A stretch of 64,000 nucleotides of DNA from Humibacter sp. RRB41 (GTDB taxonomy: Bacteria; Actinomycetota; Actinomycetes; Actinomycetales; Microbacteriaceae). The notes below the pieces were generated by a model. It had not been told where the DNA came from. It did not search any database and saw only the letters and a program-made list of their open reading frames with translations. Below, piece after piece: positions 55,737 to 64,000 of this stretch. The stretch spans positions 806,001 to 870,000 of the forward strand of contig NZ_JAKWJQ010000001.1 in assembly GCF_022761015.1 (NCBI RefSeq). Reading direction: 5' to 3'. The position numbers and the translations under genes are program-made. Positions within the stretch are counted from its first letter, which is position 1. Each line of letters opens with the position of its first letter.

Positions 55737-56944
55737 CCGTTCACCTCATAATCGAAGTCAGCGAGCACAACGCCGTGTTGCATTGCCTCATCGGAAGTGA
55801 ACTCCGGATAGGGAGATGCAGGGAGCACGTCGAATGCGTCAGCCGCCTCCCATGAATCCAATATCCCGGCTTGACATACGAAGAGGTCGACCGTATAACG
55901 GCCCGGCCTGAACCATAGCGAGCGAATGCGGAGGGAGCCACGCTGCGGCTCACTCGGGTCGAACCACGTTCCGGTCAGTCGGGAGTCACACTGAACAACG
56001 ACATTCCCGTTGACATCGTTGACGTGGCACGACACGAAGTACTTGCCGATCAGCTCGGGATTCGCCTCTACGTCGAATTCGATCACTGTGTCGTCGGCCG
56101 GATCCTGTGACTGGTCGACGACAGCTGCGCGTGACAACCGCAGGGCACCTGTGCCTGGGCGATTGGCCGCATCGCGCTGTTCGGTCTGGAATTTCTCGAA
56201 CGTGCTCCTGTAGCGTTCGAGCGCGCCGTCGACACTGCCGTAGTAGGAGAGTTGGCCACGTTCGAGGAACATCGCCGAGGTACAGAGTGTGGTGACGGTC
56301 TGAGCTTGGTGGCTCACATAGAGAACGGTGCGACCGCTCCGCGCTACGTCGCGCATCATCGCCAGCGACTTCGCTTGAAACTCTGCGTCGCCGACGGCCA
56401 GCACCTCATCGATGGCAAGGATCTCAGTTTCGAGGTGAGCCGCGACTGAGAAGGCGAGACGCACATACATGCCGGAGGAGTATCGCTTCACCTGGGTGTC
56501 GAGGAATCTCTCCACGCCAGAGAACTGCACGATGTCGTCGAATCGGCGCTTGATCTCCTTGCGGCCCATACCGAGAAGCGATCCGTTCAGGTAGATGTTC
56601 TCGCGGCCAGTGAGTTCCGGATGGAATCCCGTGCCGACCTCCAGCAAGCTGCCGACCCGTCCGCCGAGATCGATCACACCGCGAGTGGGCGCGGCAACGC
56701 GTGTAAGCAGCTTGAGCAGCGTGCTCTTGCCAGCTCCGTTTCGCCCGACGATGCCGACGGCCTCTCCCCACGGGATGTCGAATGACACGTCGTCGACGGC
56801 GGAGAAGCTCGTGTACTTGGCCCGCTGCAACGGATGCCGGAGCCGTTCGATCGCGGCATCGGTGATCCGATTATTCCGCGCCGCGCCGTCGACGATCCGA
56901 TAAGTCTTCGTCAGGTGCTCTACCGAGATTGCGGTGTCGGGCAT
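55733..56944 (-). CDS. wzt: polysaccharide ABC exporter ATPase with C-terminal glycan-binding-type domain (Wzt-like)
   Basis: This protein has 403 residues. The ATPase shows Walker A GRNGAGKST, signature YSSGMYVRLAFSVAA, Walker B EILAIDEVLAVGD and the switch His in LYVSHQAQTV. Residues from about 270 form a beta-sandwich of the type that lets Wzt proteins recognise the end of their own polysaccharide (ADDTVIEFDVEANPE ... YTVDLFVCQAG). This suggests chain-end-dependent export. GGGAG lies 9 nt before ATG 56944, inside the end of the upstream GT2 gene (74-nt overlap). Confidence 0.94.
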   Translation of the reverse strand: MPDTAISVEHLTKTYRIVDGAARNNRITDAAIERLRHPLQRAKYTSFSAVDDVSFDIPWGEAVGIVGRNGAGKSTLLKLLTRVAAPTRGVIDLGGRVGSLLEVGTGFHPELTGRENIYLNGSLLGMGRKEIKRRFDDIVQFSGVERFLDTQVKRYSSGMYVRLAFSVAAHLETEILAIDEVLAVGDAEFQAKSLAMMRDVARSGRTVLYVSHQAQTVTTLCTSAMFLERGQLSYYGSVDGALERYRSTFEKFQTEQRDAANRPGTGALRLSRAAVVDQSQDPADDTVIEFDVEANPELIGKYFVSCHVNDVNGNVVVQCDSRLTGTWFDPSEPQRGSLRIRSLWFRPGRYTVDLFVCQAGILDSWEAADAFDVLPASPYPEFTSDEAMQHGVVLADFDYEVNG

Positions 56945-57995
56945 GGTCGCTTCGCTCCCGCTGTACTGTCTGGCTGTGTGGGGGCTCCGACACGACCGTG
57001 TTCGATGCTACCAAGCGGTCCGTCGCGTTCCCAGCCTGGGTGCCCCCCGCATCGAGGGGGTGCCGACGATCGAGGCCACGCCGTCGTTCCTGCATGCGAT
57101 AGCGGACCAACGCGATCACGACGCCGTATGAAAGCGCCGCGTGGACGATCCACCGTCCGCGGGCGACCTCACCGCGCAGCAACCTCGGGAAGTGCCACAC
57201 CATGTAGGCAAATCCGCCTACGGCATTCCTGAAGGTGGGCGGCGTCAAGCCGTCTACGGAAAAACGCTGCCAGAGCGCGGAGAAACAGGCTGTGTACAAG
57301 TACATCTGTAGCGCCGTGGCCCGGAGACCGCGTCGCAGACGATAGCTGACGACGGCGGACGGCGCGGGAGCAACTGTGAAACCCAGCAATTGGGCGCGCC
57401 AACTGAAGTCAAGATCGTCGCCCCCGAGGCCGTCGAGGTTCTCGTCCCAGCCCCCGATCGCCTCGATGACGGAGCGGCGCGCGCCGAAGTTCGCGCCGGT
57501 GACCCAGGACAAGAAACCCTTCTCTTTGGGCAGCTGCCAGTCGTCGTCGATCGGCGGAAAGTCACGCCAGAACCGTTCCGGTCCGGGATTCAGGGTCTCG
57601 ACCTCGGTCGGTCCTCCGGTCACATCGGCCTTTGCGAGAGACTTCAGGTGACCATCGATCCAGCTCGGGTGCACGGCGTCGTCCGCATCGCAGACGAGCA
57701 CGAATTCCGCCTCGGATGCCGCCACTCCGACGTTCCGTGCGTGGCTCACCCCTTTGCGTCCCGAGGCGTCGACGCGGCGCATCGGGTACGGCGCGCGTTG
57801 CTGCCACTCGTCGATGACCGCGGCAAGGCCATCGGTCGAACCGTTGTCGGAGACGAGCACCTCGAAGGGCTCTGTCGTGGTCTGATGCGTGAGAGCCTCG
57901 AGCTGGACGGGAAGCGAAGCGGCCGCGTTATAGGTGGGGATGACCACACTGACGCGCACGGTCACGGAGCGGTCCCGTTTCACGTGCACATTCAT
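56871..57995 (-). CDS. glycosyltransferase, GT2 family
   Basis: This protein has 374 residues with a GT-A fold: SVVIPTYNAAASLPVQLEAL, VLVSDNGSTDG, GVSHARNVGV, VLVCDADDAVHPSW (DxD metal site) and GGDDLDFSWRAQLLG (acidic base motif). The last ~70 residues are Arg/His-rich and lie over the start of wzt in another frame, so they may be a read-through tail with little function. ATGA overlap with the upstream GT2 gene. Confidence 0.9.
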   Translation of the reverse strand: MNVHVKRDRSVTVRVSVVIPTYNAAASLPVQLEALTHQTTTEPFEVLVSDNGSTDGLAAVIDEWQQRAPYPMRRVDASGRKGVSHARNVGVAASEAEFVLVCDADDAVHPSWIDGHLKSLAKADVTGGPTEVETLNPGPERFWRDFPPIDDDWQLPKEKGFLSWVTGANFGARRSVIEAIGGWDENLDGLGGDDLDFSWRAQLLGFTVAPAPSAVVSYRLRRGLRATALQMYLYTACFSALWQRFSVDGLTPPTFRNAVGGFAYMVWHFPRLLRGEVARGRWIVHAALSYGVVIALVRYRMQERRRGLDRRHPLDAGGTQAGNATDRLVASNTVVSEPPHSQTVQRERSDHARHRNLGRAPDEDLSDRRRRGAE

Positions 57996-58951
57996 GGCAT
58001 TGCCGTCGACGGTGTCGTTCTGGTTTCACGGAGCCGCCTGACGATCGCGTCGATCGGTGCGAGGGGTGCGAATCGCAGCGCCCACAGCATGTCGGACGCC
58101 GCGGACGCGAAGCGTCTCGCTTGAGCTTCGGCCCGCGCGTGTCGCATGGCACCCCACCAGGCATAGCGACCGTTGGCGCGGAGGCTTCCGCGGTGCGCGG
58201 CGACGAGCGGCGTGTCGCCGGCATCCCTCGCGCGAGCGAGATGGGCGCGAACGATGCGATCTATGGACAGAGTCAGCTCTCGATGACGAGATGTGGTGTT
58301 CGCGTCGTGCAGGCGATAGTCCGAAAGCACATCGGGTACGAACACGAAGTCGCCGCGCTCGGAGAGGTTCAAGACGAGATCGAGATCCTCGGCAAGCCGA
58401 AGCGTGGGATCGAACCCGCCTACCGCGTCGAAGGCAGTGCGACGCATCATGAGGTTGCACGGGAGGATGCCCGTCCGCCGTCGTGCGATGTCGAGTCGAT
58501 CGCGCACTGCCGTCAGGTCGGCCTCTACGAGCACCCGTCCAGCGGCATCGATGGTGCGCATGCCGCAATAGCAGGCCACAGCGTTGGGCTCGGACATCAG
58601 GTGGGCGGCCTGCCTGGCGAGCCGCTCGGGATGGCACACATCGTCGTCGTCGAAGAAGACGAGCAACTCCCCACTCGACTCCGCGGCGCCTGCGTTGCGT
58701 GCCGCTGACACGCCGGTGTGCGCGCGGTGAAGCAGGCGGCCGAGCGGCGTGGTCGTGGTGACAATTGCCTCCACCGCGGAGGGGTCCGGGGACCCATCGT
58801 CGACGACGATGATCTCGACCCGCGGATACGTCTGCGCTGCCAAGGAGCCGAGGGCATCGGCGAAGAAGGGACTCACGCGATTCGTCGCGACGACGACGCT
58901 CACGAGCGGCATGGCATCCGCACTCGCGTCTGTGCGTACCGCTGGGCTCAT
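57992..58951 (-). CDS. glycosyltransferase, GT2 family
   Basis: This protein has 319 residues: PLVSVVVATNRVSPFFADALGSL, IIVVDDGSPDPSAV, GVSAARNAGA, LLVFFDDDDVCHP and GFDPTLRLAEDLDLVLNLS make up the GT-A core; the C-terminal ~90 residues are helical and basic. ATG 58951 is selected because it overlaps the stop of the preceding gene (ATGA), as at the other junctions of this operon. The acceptor is unknown. Confidence 0.9.
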   Translation of the reverse strand: MSPAVRTDASADAMPLVSVVVATNRVSPFFADALGSLAAQTYPRVEIIVVDDGSPDPSAVEAIVTTTTPLGRLLHRAHTGVSAARNAGAAESSGELLVFFDDDDVCHPERLARQAAHLMSEPNAVACYCGMRTIDAAGRVLVEADLTAVRDRLDIARRRTGILPCNLMMRRTAFDAVGGFDPTLRLAEDLDLVLNLSERGDFVFVPDVLSDYRLHDANTTSRHRELTLSIDRIVRAHLARARDAGDTPLVAAHRGSLRANGRYAWWGAMRHARAEAQARRFASAASDMLWALRFAPLAPIDAIVRRLRETRTTPSTAMP

Positions 58952-60108
58952 GGTGCGCCATCTTCGAGCGATTCGAGCGTTTCGCGCAAGGCAGCCCATG
59001 ACTCGCGCCAGGAGTGCGCAAGCGCATGCTCTCGCGCCGCACGTGCGTGCCGGTCCCGTGCCGCGGGGTCGTCGGCAAAATGTTCGAGAGCGTCCGCTAA
59101 CGCTTGGGGGTTGTCGGGATCGACGAGCACAGCTGCGTCGCCGGTCACTTCGGCGATACCGCCCACACGGCTAGCGATGACGGGCAACCCCGTGGCAAGT
59201 GCTTCTCCGACTGTCAGGCCACTCGGTTCCCGCCACCGCGACGGCGCTACGAAGATGTCGGCTTCCCTCAGGAGCCCCGGGAGGCGCTCGCGGTCGACGA
59301 ATGGCTCGAATCTTGCGTGGGGAATATCGGCGGCAAGTCTCCGGAGCGACCGCTCGTACGGCGTGAGCGGCGCTTCACGAGCAAAGCCGCCGCTTCCAAC
59401 GATGAGCACTTCGAGATCGTCGCGTTGGAGGCGTCGAGCAGCTTCCAGCAGCACGTGAGGCCCCTTTTCAGGCAGGGTACGCCCGACGAACATCACTCTC
59501 AGGCGCTCGTTCGTGCGCACCCGCGAGGCAGGTGAGAACTGCTTGGTGTCGACACCGTTGGGCACGACATGGATGCGGTCGATGAACTCCGCCGGCAACC
59601 GAGACGCCATGACCTCGGCGAGATCTGCGCTCACGCAGACGATAGCTCCGACCGCGCCGAGTCCACGCCTCGCCTCGGCAGTGCCGACTGTTCGGAGGAG
59701 GTCGTTGTGCGCGTACAACACCGTCGTGTGCGGCTGGTCGCGTAGAAGTCGCGGGAGCGTGGGCCCGTTGTGCGCGAGTACGAACGCAGGTTCCCGATCG
59801 CGCATGGCCTCGGCCAGTGGGCGCCACGCGCGGACCGCTCCGCGGCGGGGCAGCCCGATGCGGGCGAGTCCGGCATCCATCCCTCTCTCAATTTTGGTGG
59901 GCATAGGCGCCCCGACGTACTCGATCGCTTCGGCGGTCGAGTAGCGGGGATGCCACGTGCTCTGATCGAGCAGCACCTTCTGCCGTACCGCACTCGTGAC
60001 ATCCAGGGCGGCCGCACCCGCCAGGCCGTGCACAACTGTGGGAACCGCTGAACCTGTACGTGGAGAGAAATGGTCACCAGGGGTTATGGCGTGTACGACG
60101 TCGCGCAT
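58948..60108 (-). CDS. glycosyltransferase, GT4 family
   Basis: This protein has 386 residues: GDHFSPRTGSAVPTVVHGL (acceptor domain loop), FVLAHNGPTLPRLLR, IHVVPNGVDTKQFSP, VMFVGRTLPEKGPHVLLEAAR and VAPSRWREPSGLTVGEALATGLPVIAS are typical of GT4. ATG 60108 shares its A with the TGA of the upstream gene, which marks the true start; the longer frame has no support. It is the second gene of the minus-strand operon. Confidence 0.91.
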   Translation of the reverse strand: MRDVVHAITPGDHFSPRTGSAVPTVVHGLAGAAALDVTSAVRQKVLLDQSTWHPRYSTAEAIEYVGAPMPTKIERGMDAGLARIGLPRRGAVRAWRPLAEAMRDREPAFVLAHNGPTLPRLLRDQPHTTVLYAHNDLLRTVGTAEARRGLGAVGAIVCVSADLAEVMASRLPAEFIDRIHVVPNGVDTKQFSPASRVRTNERLRVMFVGRTLPEKGPHVLLEAARRLQRDDLEVLIVGSGGFAREAPLTPYERSLRRLAADIPHARFEPFVDRERLPGLLREADIFVAPSRWREPSGLTVGEALATGLPVIASRVGGIAEVTGDAAVLVDPDNPQALADALEHFADDPAARDRHARAAREHALAHSWRESWAALRETLESLEDGAP

Positions 60109-61013
60109 CAGATCGTCACGTCGCGGGTCAGGGGCGTGACACGCCGGTCGGCTCGGCTGAGGAGTTCGCCAAGAGTCTGGCCCACGCGCCATGTCACGTC
60201 GGCGAAGCCGGACGCCGTGAAAAGGCGGCGTAGTCTTCGAGACGCTGAACGGCGCTCGACGGCAGGGGCCGTCGACGAAGGTGCCTCGTAGTCGGCGTCG
60301 GCGGCGATGAACGCCGCGTACTTGTGCCGCAACTGTCGGTGACCTTCACCATAGCTGTACGCCTGGCGGTAAATCGCCCGCGCGCCGATCCTTGGTCGTG
60401 CGAGCACTACCGCGTCACGGACCCGGCCGAACGTGTGCCCGGCAAGTTGTGCCCGCCAGCAGAGATCGACGTCCTCGCCGGTGACGAGGTACTCGTCGAA
60501 GCCCCCCAGCTCGTCGAAGATCGTGCGGCGGATGCCGAGGTTCGATCCCGGTGTCGCTTCGTAGCGCGTCCAGTAGCGCAGGCGGATCTCGGCGCTCGCA
60601 TTCCATGACACACTGACGCCGTGAGAACGGCGCAGCGAGTGATTCTCCAGCACGCCTCCGACGAGGGCATAAACATCCAGCGCTTTAGCCATTTGGTTCA
60701 CCCAGCCGGGCGCGATCACGTCGTCGGCGTCGCAGAACAGTAGCAGCTCCCCACTCGCGGCCGCTGCCCCAAGGTTGCGGGCTGCCGAGGCACCGCGGCG
60801 GGCACTCGCGTCGATCACGCGCAGTAGCGGAATCCGGCCCGCCCAACGTTCAGCGACGTCGCGCGTGGCGTCGGTCGAGCCGTTGTCGCTGATGAGCACT
60901 TCCCAGGCACAGGAAACCTTCTGCTGGGCGAGTGCCTCGAGTTGCGCGTTCAGGGTCATGGCCGCGTTTCGGGCGGGGACTACGACTGAAACGGTTGTCG
61001 AATCATTAGTCAC
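60108..61013 (-). CDS. glycosyltransferase, GT2 family
   Basis: This protein has 301 residues: TTVSVVVPARNAAMTLNAQLEAL, VLISDNGSTDATRD, GASAARNLGA, LLFCDADDVIAPGWV and YLVTGEDVDLCWRAQLAG. It closely parallels the GT2 protein at 56871 in motif order and wording, so the two are probably duplicates with different acceptors. GTG 61013 is the first gene of a five-gene operon running to wzm, in which every junction is an overlap. Promoter lies in the 361-bp gap on its right. Confidence 0.91.
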   Translation of the reverse strand: MTNDSTTVSVVVPARNAAMTLNAQLEALAQQKVSCAWEVLISDNGSTDATRDVAERWAGRIPLLRVIDASARRGASAARNLGAAAASGELLLFCDADDVIAPGWVNQMAKALDVYALVGGVLENHSLRRSHGVSVSWNASAEIRLRYWTRYEATPGSNLGIRRTIFDELGGFDEYLVTGEDVDLCWRAQLAGHTFGRVRDAVVLARPRIGARAIYRQAYSYGEGHRQLRHKYAAFIAADADYEAPSSTAPAVERRSASRRLRRLFTASGFADVTWRVGQTLGELLSRADRRVTPLTRDVTI

Positions 61014-61374
61014 TCGGTCCTACTCTCTGCGTCATGAACTCCCAGCTTGATATTCGCACACGGTATGCAGTGATATAAAGTGCGGTGCGCACGCCTGCCT
61101 GTCGCTCTATGCAACGCAACCATTGATCGGGCCCGTTCGGGCGGGCGCCACTGAACGCGAGCCTCTGGGGTTGCCGTGCACGGGAAGCCGGGAATTGGCG
61201 CCGGTAGCGCGGGCATCCATGGCACGCCTTGAGCGTCGACGAGTGGTCTATGCTCGGAGCCCAAGACCAATTGGACGGCAGCATGGAGCGCAGCTTTGTC
61301 ATGACCTTTGACGGCGCAATGGACTCTCGCGACTCGCTTTGCCGTCGCGACGACGTGGCCGGTAACAGTATTGG
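61014..61374. other. divergent intergenic region between the two polysaccharide operons
   Basis: This 361-bp gap holds no convincing gene. On the right side TTGCCG (61339-61344), 18 nt, TAACAG (61363-61368) lies 6 nt before ATG 61375, fitting a leaderless promoter. On the left side the 60 bp before 61013 are AT-richer (GATATAAAG near 61073), a likely location for the minus-strand promoter. Confidence 0.5.
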
Positions 61375-62421
61375 ATGGCGGATCTCCTGGTGAACGGCTC
61401 CACGCGTCGCGGAGATCATGTCTCCGCGCGTGGCGGATATCGTACTGTCGTCGAAGATCGTCCGTTCGCGGCCTTTCGCGACGGGCTCGACGAGTTGACA
61501 TCCGGCCACGATGAGACGGACCGGTTGGTATATCGCCTGCTCGCCGAGCCCACTTCGGTCGCAAAGCGCAACGTTCTCGTGCTGCGCGGTGGCACTCCGG
61601 TCCTTGCCGCTACGTTTCGAGCCCGCGCAGGCGGATTCGAGATCGCCACCACCAACTGCGCTGCCCGTCTGGAGCCACCGCACCGACTCGGGCACCTCGA
61701 CGCCGCGCTCGCTGCGACGAGGCTAAGCATTGTGATCTCAGAGACTGAGATCGTGCCCGCAGCCTTTCCGAGCGCGCAGGTGTCGGCCCATCAGTGGTAT
61801 GGAGCCGACCTACAAGACTTCGACTTCGAGCGGCATTGGCGTTCCAGTGGGGTGCTCAAGGAACTTCGGCAAACGATCAAACGCCGCCCCGAACTGGGGG
61901 TGCAAAACGGTGACTTGACTTCTCTCGAGTGGACCGTGGCGCAGTGGCGATCTCGGTGGGCGAGTCATGAGGCGGACGAGACAGGCGTAACTGATGACCT
62001 GCTAGTCATTTGGCCGGAACTCCTCGCGCGAGGACGAATTATCGTTACAGCCCTCGTCGATTCAGACGGTGAACCGATCGCGGGTCAGGTGAGCAATGTG
62101 GATGACGGTTTCGTCACCGCGGCGATTACCGCGCGAGACCTCGGGGTGCACGGGGTTTCACTCGGAACTCGGGTTCTCATAGAGAACATCAGTAGCTCGA
62201 AGCGGGAGGGACATACTTTTTTCGACCTCGGAGGATATTTCGACCAGTACAAGCGCCGGTTCCTTCCTGCGGTGGGAGAACGTTGGACTGTCCAGTACAC
62301 CCCGCGGTCGAAGGTACTGTCCCGGGACTGGTCCAGGCGGAAGCTTGGCGGCGCCATGCGGGCGATCGGTCTGGATCCTGCCGTACTGCGACGACACTTC
62401 GGCGGCCCGGACGGTCGCTGA
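61375..62421 (+). CDS. FemAB/GNAT-like acyltransferase
   Basis: This protein has 348 residues. The second half fits the BioF2/FemAB-like acetyltransferase fold: LKELRQTIKRRPELG, LARGRIIVTALVDSDGEPIAGQVSN, then GVSLGTRVLIENISSSKREGHTFFDLGGYFDQYKRRF, where a carrier-type enzyme would bind acyl-CoA or tRNA. Related genes occur in polysaccharide clusters and may acylate a sugar amine. No ribosome site precedes ATG 61375, but a promoter-like pair ends 6 nt before it. It starts a new + strand unit. Confidence 0.75.
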   Translation: MADLLVNGSTRRGDHVSARGGYRTVVEDRPFAAFRDGLDELTSGHDETDRLVYRLLAEPTSVAKRNVLVLRGGTPVLAATFRARAGGFEIATTNCAARLEPPHRLGHLDAALAATRLSIVISETEIVPAAFPSAQVSAHQWYGADLQDFDFERHWRSSGVLKELRQTIKRRPELGVQNGDLTSLEWTVAQWRSRWASHEADETGVTDDLLVIWPELLARGRIIVTALVDSDGEPIAGQVSNVDDGFVTAAITARDLGVHGVSLGTRVLIENISSSKREGHTFFDLGGYFDQYKRRFLPAVGERWTVQYTPRSKVLSRDWSRRKLGGAMRAIGLDPAVLRRHFGGPDGR

Positions 62422-62525
62422 CGCAACGGCGACCGGGCAAGTCATGGTGATGCCATCAAGGAGGGGCAGTACATCCTGGTGCTAGCATCGCCATAGGCGT
62501 GTCGCTGACACCTGCTGGAGGCCCT

Positions 62526-63236
62526 GTGACGACCGACGTTCTCTTGACGATCCTCTTCGTCATGGTGTCGGTGTTGCTCCTACTGGCCTTTATCCTGGCA
62601 GCCGGATCTGCGGTCTTCGTATGGCGGCGTTTTCGCGGTCGGAGCCACCCCCTTGCGGGTGCCGTATCGACGCCATGGGAGTTTCCCACCATCTCAGGCG
62701 AGCGGCTCACCCTCGACTTGCCGGTGCCGAGCGATTTCGAAGCCTTCTACGCGATGGAGTCCGACCCTCGTCTTTTCCGGTATGAGCTCGAAGAGCCCAT
62801 CTCAAGAGAGGTTGCCGCGGAAAGGCTGAAGCAGAGTATGGCCGCCACACGGTTTGAGAAGCCCGGTGACTTCGTCAATCCTGTCATTCGCGACTCGAGT
62901 GGCAACTTCCTAGGCATGATCTATCTGAAGTTGCAGGGAGCGGCGGCGGACCGCAGCGCCGAGGTCGGAATAACGCTCACGCGCGCAGCGCAGGGCCAGG
63001 GGTACCCTTTTGAAGCGGGGCAGCTACTGCTTGACATCGCATTCGCGAAGTTTCACTTGCATCGCGTTTATGCCGAACTCGACATGCGTAATGTCGCCTC
63101 CAGACGCATCTGTGAACATCTCGGCATGCGTCGCGAAGCGCAGTTCGTCGAGCACAGATGGATTAGGGGCAGGTGGATCGACACAGGATGCTACGCCATC
63201 CTTGAGCGCGAGTGGAAGCTGGCGTATCTTTCATGA
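62526..63236 (+). CDS. membrane-anchored GNAT acetyltransferase (RimJ/RimL type)
   Basis: This protein has 236 residues. An N-terminal helix (about 4-33; LLTILFVMVSVLLLLAFILAAG) anchors a GNAT domain: GERLTLDLPVPSDFEAFYAMESDPR, FVNPVIRDSSGNFLGMIYLKL, GITLTRAAQGQGYPFEAG (acetyl-CoA loop), and HLHRVYAELDMRNVASRRICEHLGMRREAQFVEH. A membrane anchor is uncommon for this family and would hold the enzyme near lipid-linked intermediates. GTG 62526 has GGAGG 4 nt upstream; GTG 62499 would add nine residues. Confidence 0.8.
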   Translation: MTTDVLLTILFVMVSVLLLLAFILAAGSAVFVWRRFRGRSHPLAGAVSTPWEFPTISGERLTLDLPVPSDFEAFYAMESDPRLFRYELEEPISREVAAERLKQSMAATRFEKPGDFVNPVIRDSSGNFLGMIYLKLQGAAADRSAEVGITLTRAAQGQGYPFEAGQLLLDIAFAKFHLHRVYAELDMRNVASRRICEHLGMRREAQFVEHRWIRGRWIDTGCYAILEREWKLAYLS

Positions 63237-63441
63237 CCGATGGCTCGGCGTCAAAGCGGGCGAAGTGACGCGAGAATCTCGTTGGCCCATCCTTGATTTG
63301 CGCTGCCGTTAGGGCGAGCGGCGACTCTGTTCGATCCGACCGGGCACCGTTTCATAGTCCAGACGCGTCGATCTCGTTGGGGCTGTCCTCGTCATCCGGA
63401 CGGGCCGGCTGCAAGATGACGGATATTCATGGGAGTAGCGC

Positions 63442-64000
63442 GTGATCTATTACATCCTTTTGGCGATTGCCAATCTGATCCCCGAGGGAGGGCGTAGGCA
63501 GCGATTCATCGCTTCAGCACGTGCCCGATTCAGCCTGCGAGCCATCGTCGATGCGGCCCTCACGGAGCAGCGCGTGACTCTAGAAAATGCGATCTATCGT
63601 GCGCAAATGTCCCAGACGCCGATAATCATGACGGTCGACCAAACTCTGGACGCGCTTGTCGAGGGTATGTCGATCGCACGTTTCGGTGCGGGCGACCTGG
63701 GGACCATGGAAGGGAAGTTCGATGTATTCCAGACACCGAGCGCCGAACTGAGCCGACGCCTCCGGGAAGTACTCACATCCGATGAACCGGGATTACTGGT
63801 GGGGATTCCGGCATTCACTTACGACCTTGGCACGACGGAGCTCTCGGAGGGCATGCGGGACTACCTCATGCGGATAGCGCCATTCATTCGGCCAGTCCTC
63901 GGTAGTTATCTGACGCTGACAAAGACGTATGCCGCCACAGAGGTGTCGCTAGCACATACCGCATTCCACCCAAGTTATGACCGCCAGAGTTATTTCGAAA
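63442..64000 (+). CDS. GT-D type glycosyltransferase (DUF1792/SP_1767-like), 5' part
   Basis: The frame stays open to the right edge (186 codons). MSIARFGAGDLGTMEGKFDVFQTPSAELSRRLREVL resembles the nucleotide-sugar site of GT-D enzymes, where ARFGDGE is usual, and GLLVGIPAFTYDL follows as in that family. Here the acidic pair reads GAGD. GGGAG lies 6 nt before GTG 63442. It extends the polysaccharide region past the window. Base composition is lower in GC than the rest of the cluster. Confidence 0.72.
   Translation, partial: MIYYILLAIANLIPEGGRRQRFIASARARFSLRAIVDAALTEQRVTLENAIYRAQMSQTPIIMTVDQTLDALVEGMSIARFGAGDLGTMEGKFDVFQTPSAELSRRLREVLTSDEPGLLVGIPAFTYDLGTTELSEGMRDYLMRIAPFIRPVLGSYLTLTKTYAATEVSLAHTAFHPSYDRQSYFE

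Overview
The window is chromosomal DNA from a high-GC actinobacterium, most likely of the Microbacteriaceae. The evidence is the actinobacterial form of rpoB, rpoC, rpsL, rpsG, fusA and tuf, frequent GTG and TTG starts, several genes lacking a Shine-Dalgarno site (probable leaderless mRNAs), and a strong excess of the heptamer GGATGCC/GGCATCC. No rRNA, tRNA, CRISPR array, integrase or transposase was seen.

Layout. Bases 1-11.2 kb hold assorted chromosomal genes: the tail of a ComB-like phosphatase, a membrane-anchored protein, a DUF427 protein, a CGNR zinc-finger regulator divergent from a VOC protein, a SprT-like metalloprotein, the 5-oxoprolinase genes pxpA and a fused pxpB-pxpC, a spermidine-synthase-like protein, a small membrane protein, a NarL-type two-component pair and a DUF559 endonuclease-like gene. 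11.9-19.4 kb is rpoB-rpoC. About 20 kb of accessory genes separates rpoC from the str operon: two membrane proteins, a frameshifted DUF559 gene, a PadR-controlled ABC exporter operon, a TetR/VOC divergent pair, and a type VII secretion-like locus (27.4-37.8 kb), followed by an F420-type oxidoreductase. 39.1-43.5 kb is rpsL-rpsG-fusA-tuf.

From 43.7 kb to the end lies a surface-polysaccharide region. It contains a DUF4012 protein, a small LADTG surface protein, a polyprenyl-phosphate sugar transferase that should start the repeat unit, four GT4 and three GT2 glycosyltransferases, a pyruvyl transferase, a Tat-exported glycosidase-like protein, a Wzm/Wzt exporter, two acetyltransferase-like proteins and the start of a GT-D-like glycosyltransferase. 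Together they would build, decorate and export a glycan. Gene orientation switches several times and the far end looks compositionally different, which suggests assembly by transfer.

The most unusual part is the secretion locus. It has an FHA-containing three-ATPase motor that resembles Firmicutes EssC more than mycobacterial EccC, a WXG100-size protein without WXG, a 521-residue protein with a T7SS-type N-terminus, and two unrecognised paralogous proteins. The two transcription units that carry the small secreted-type proteins each have the same 18-bp palindrome placed exactly 21 nt before a GATAC -10 element, which points to a dedicated activator not encoded in the window.
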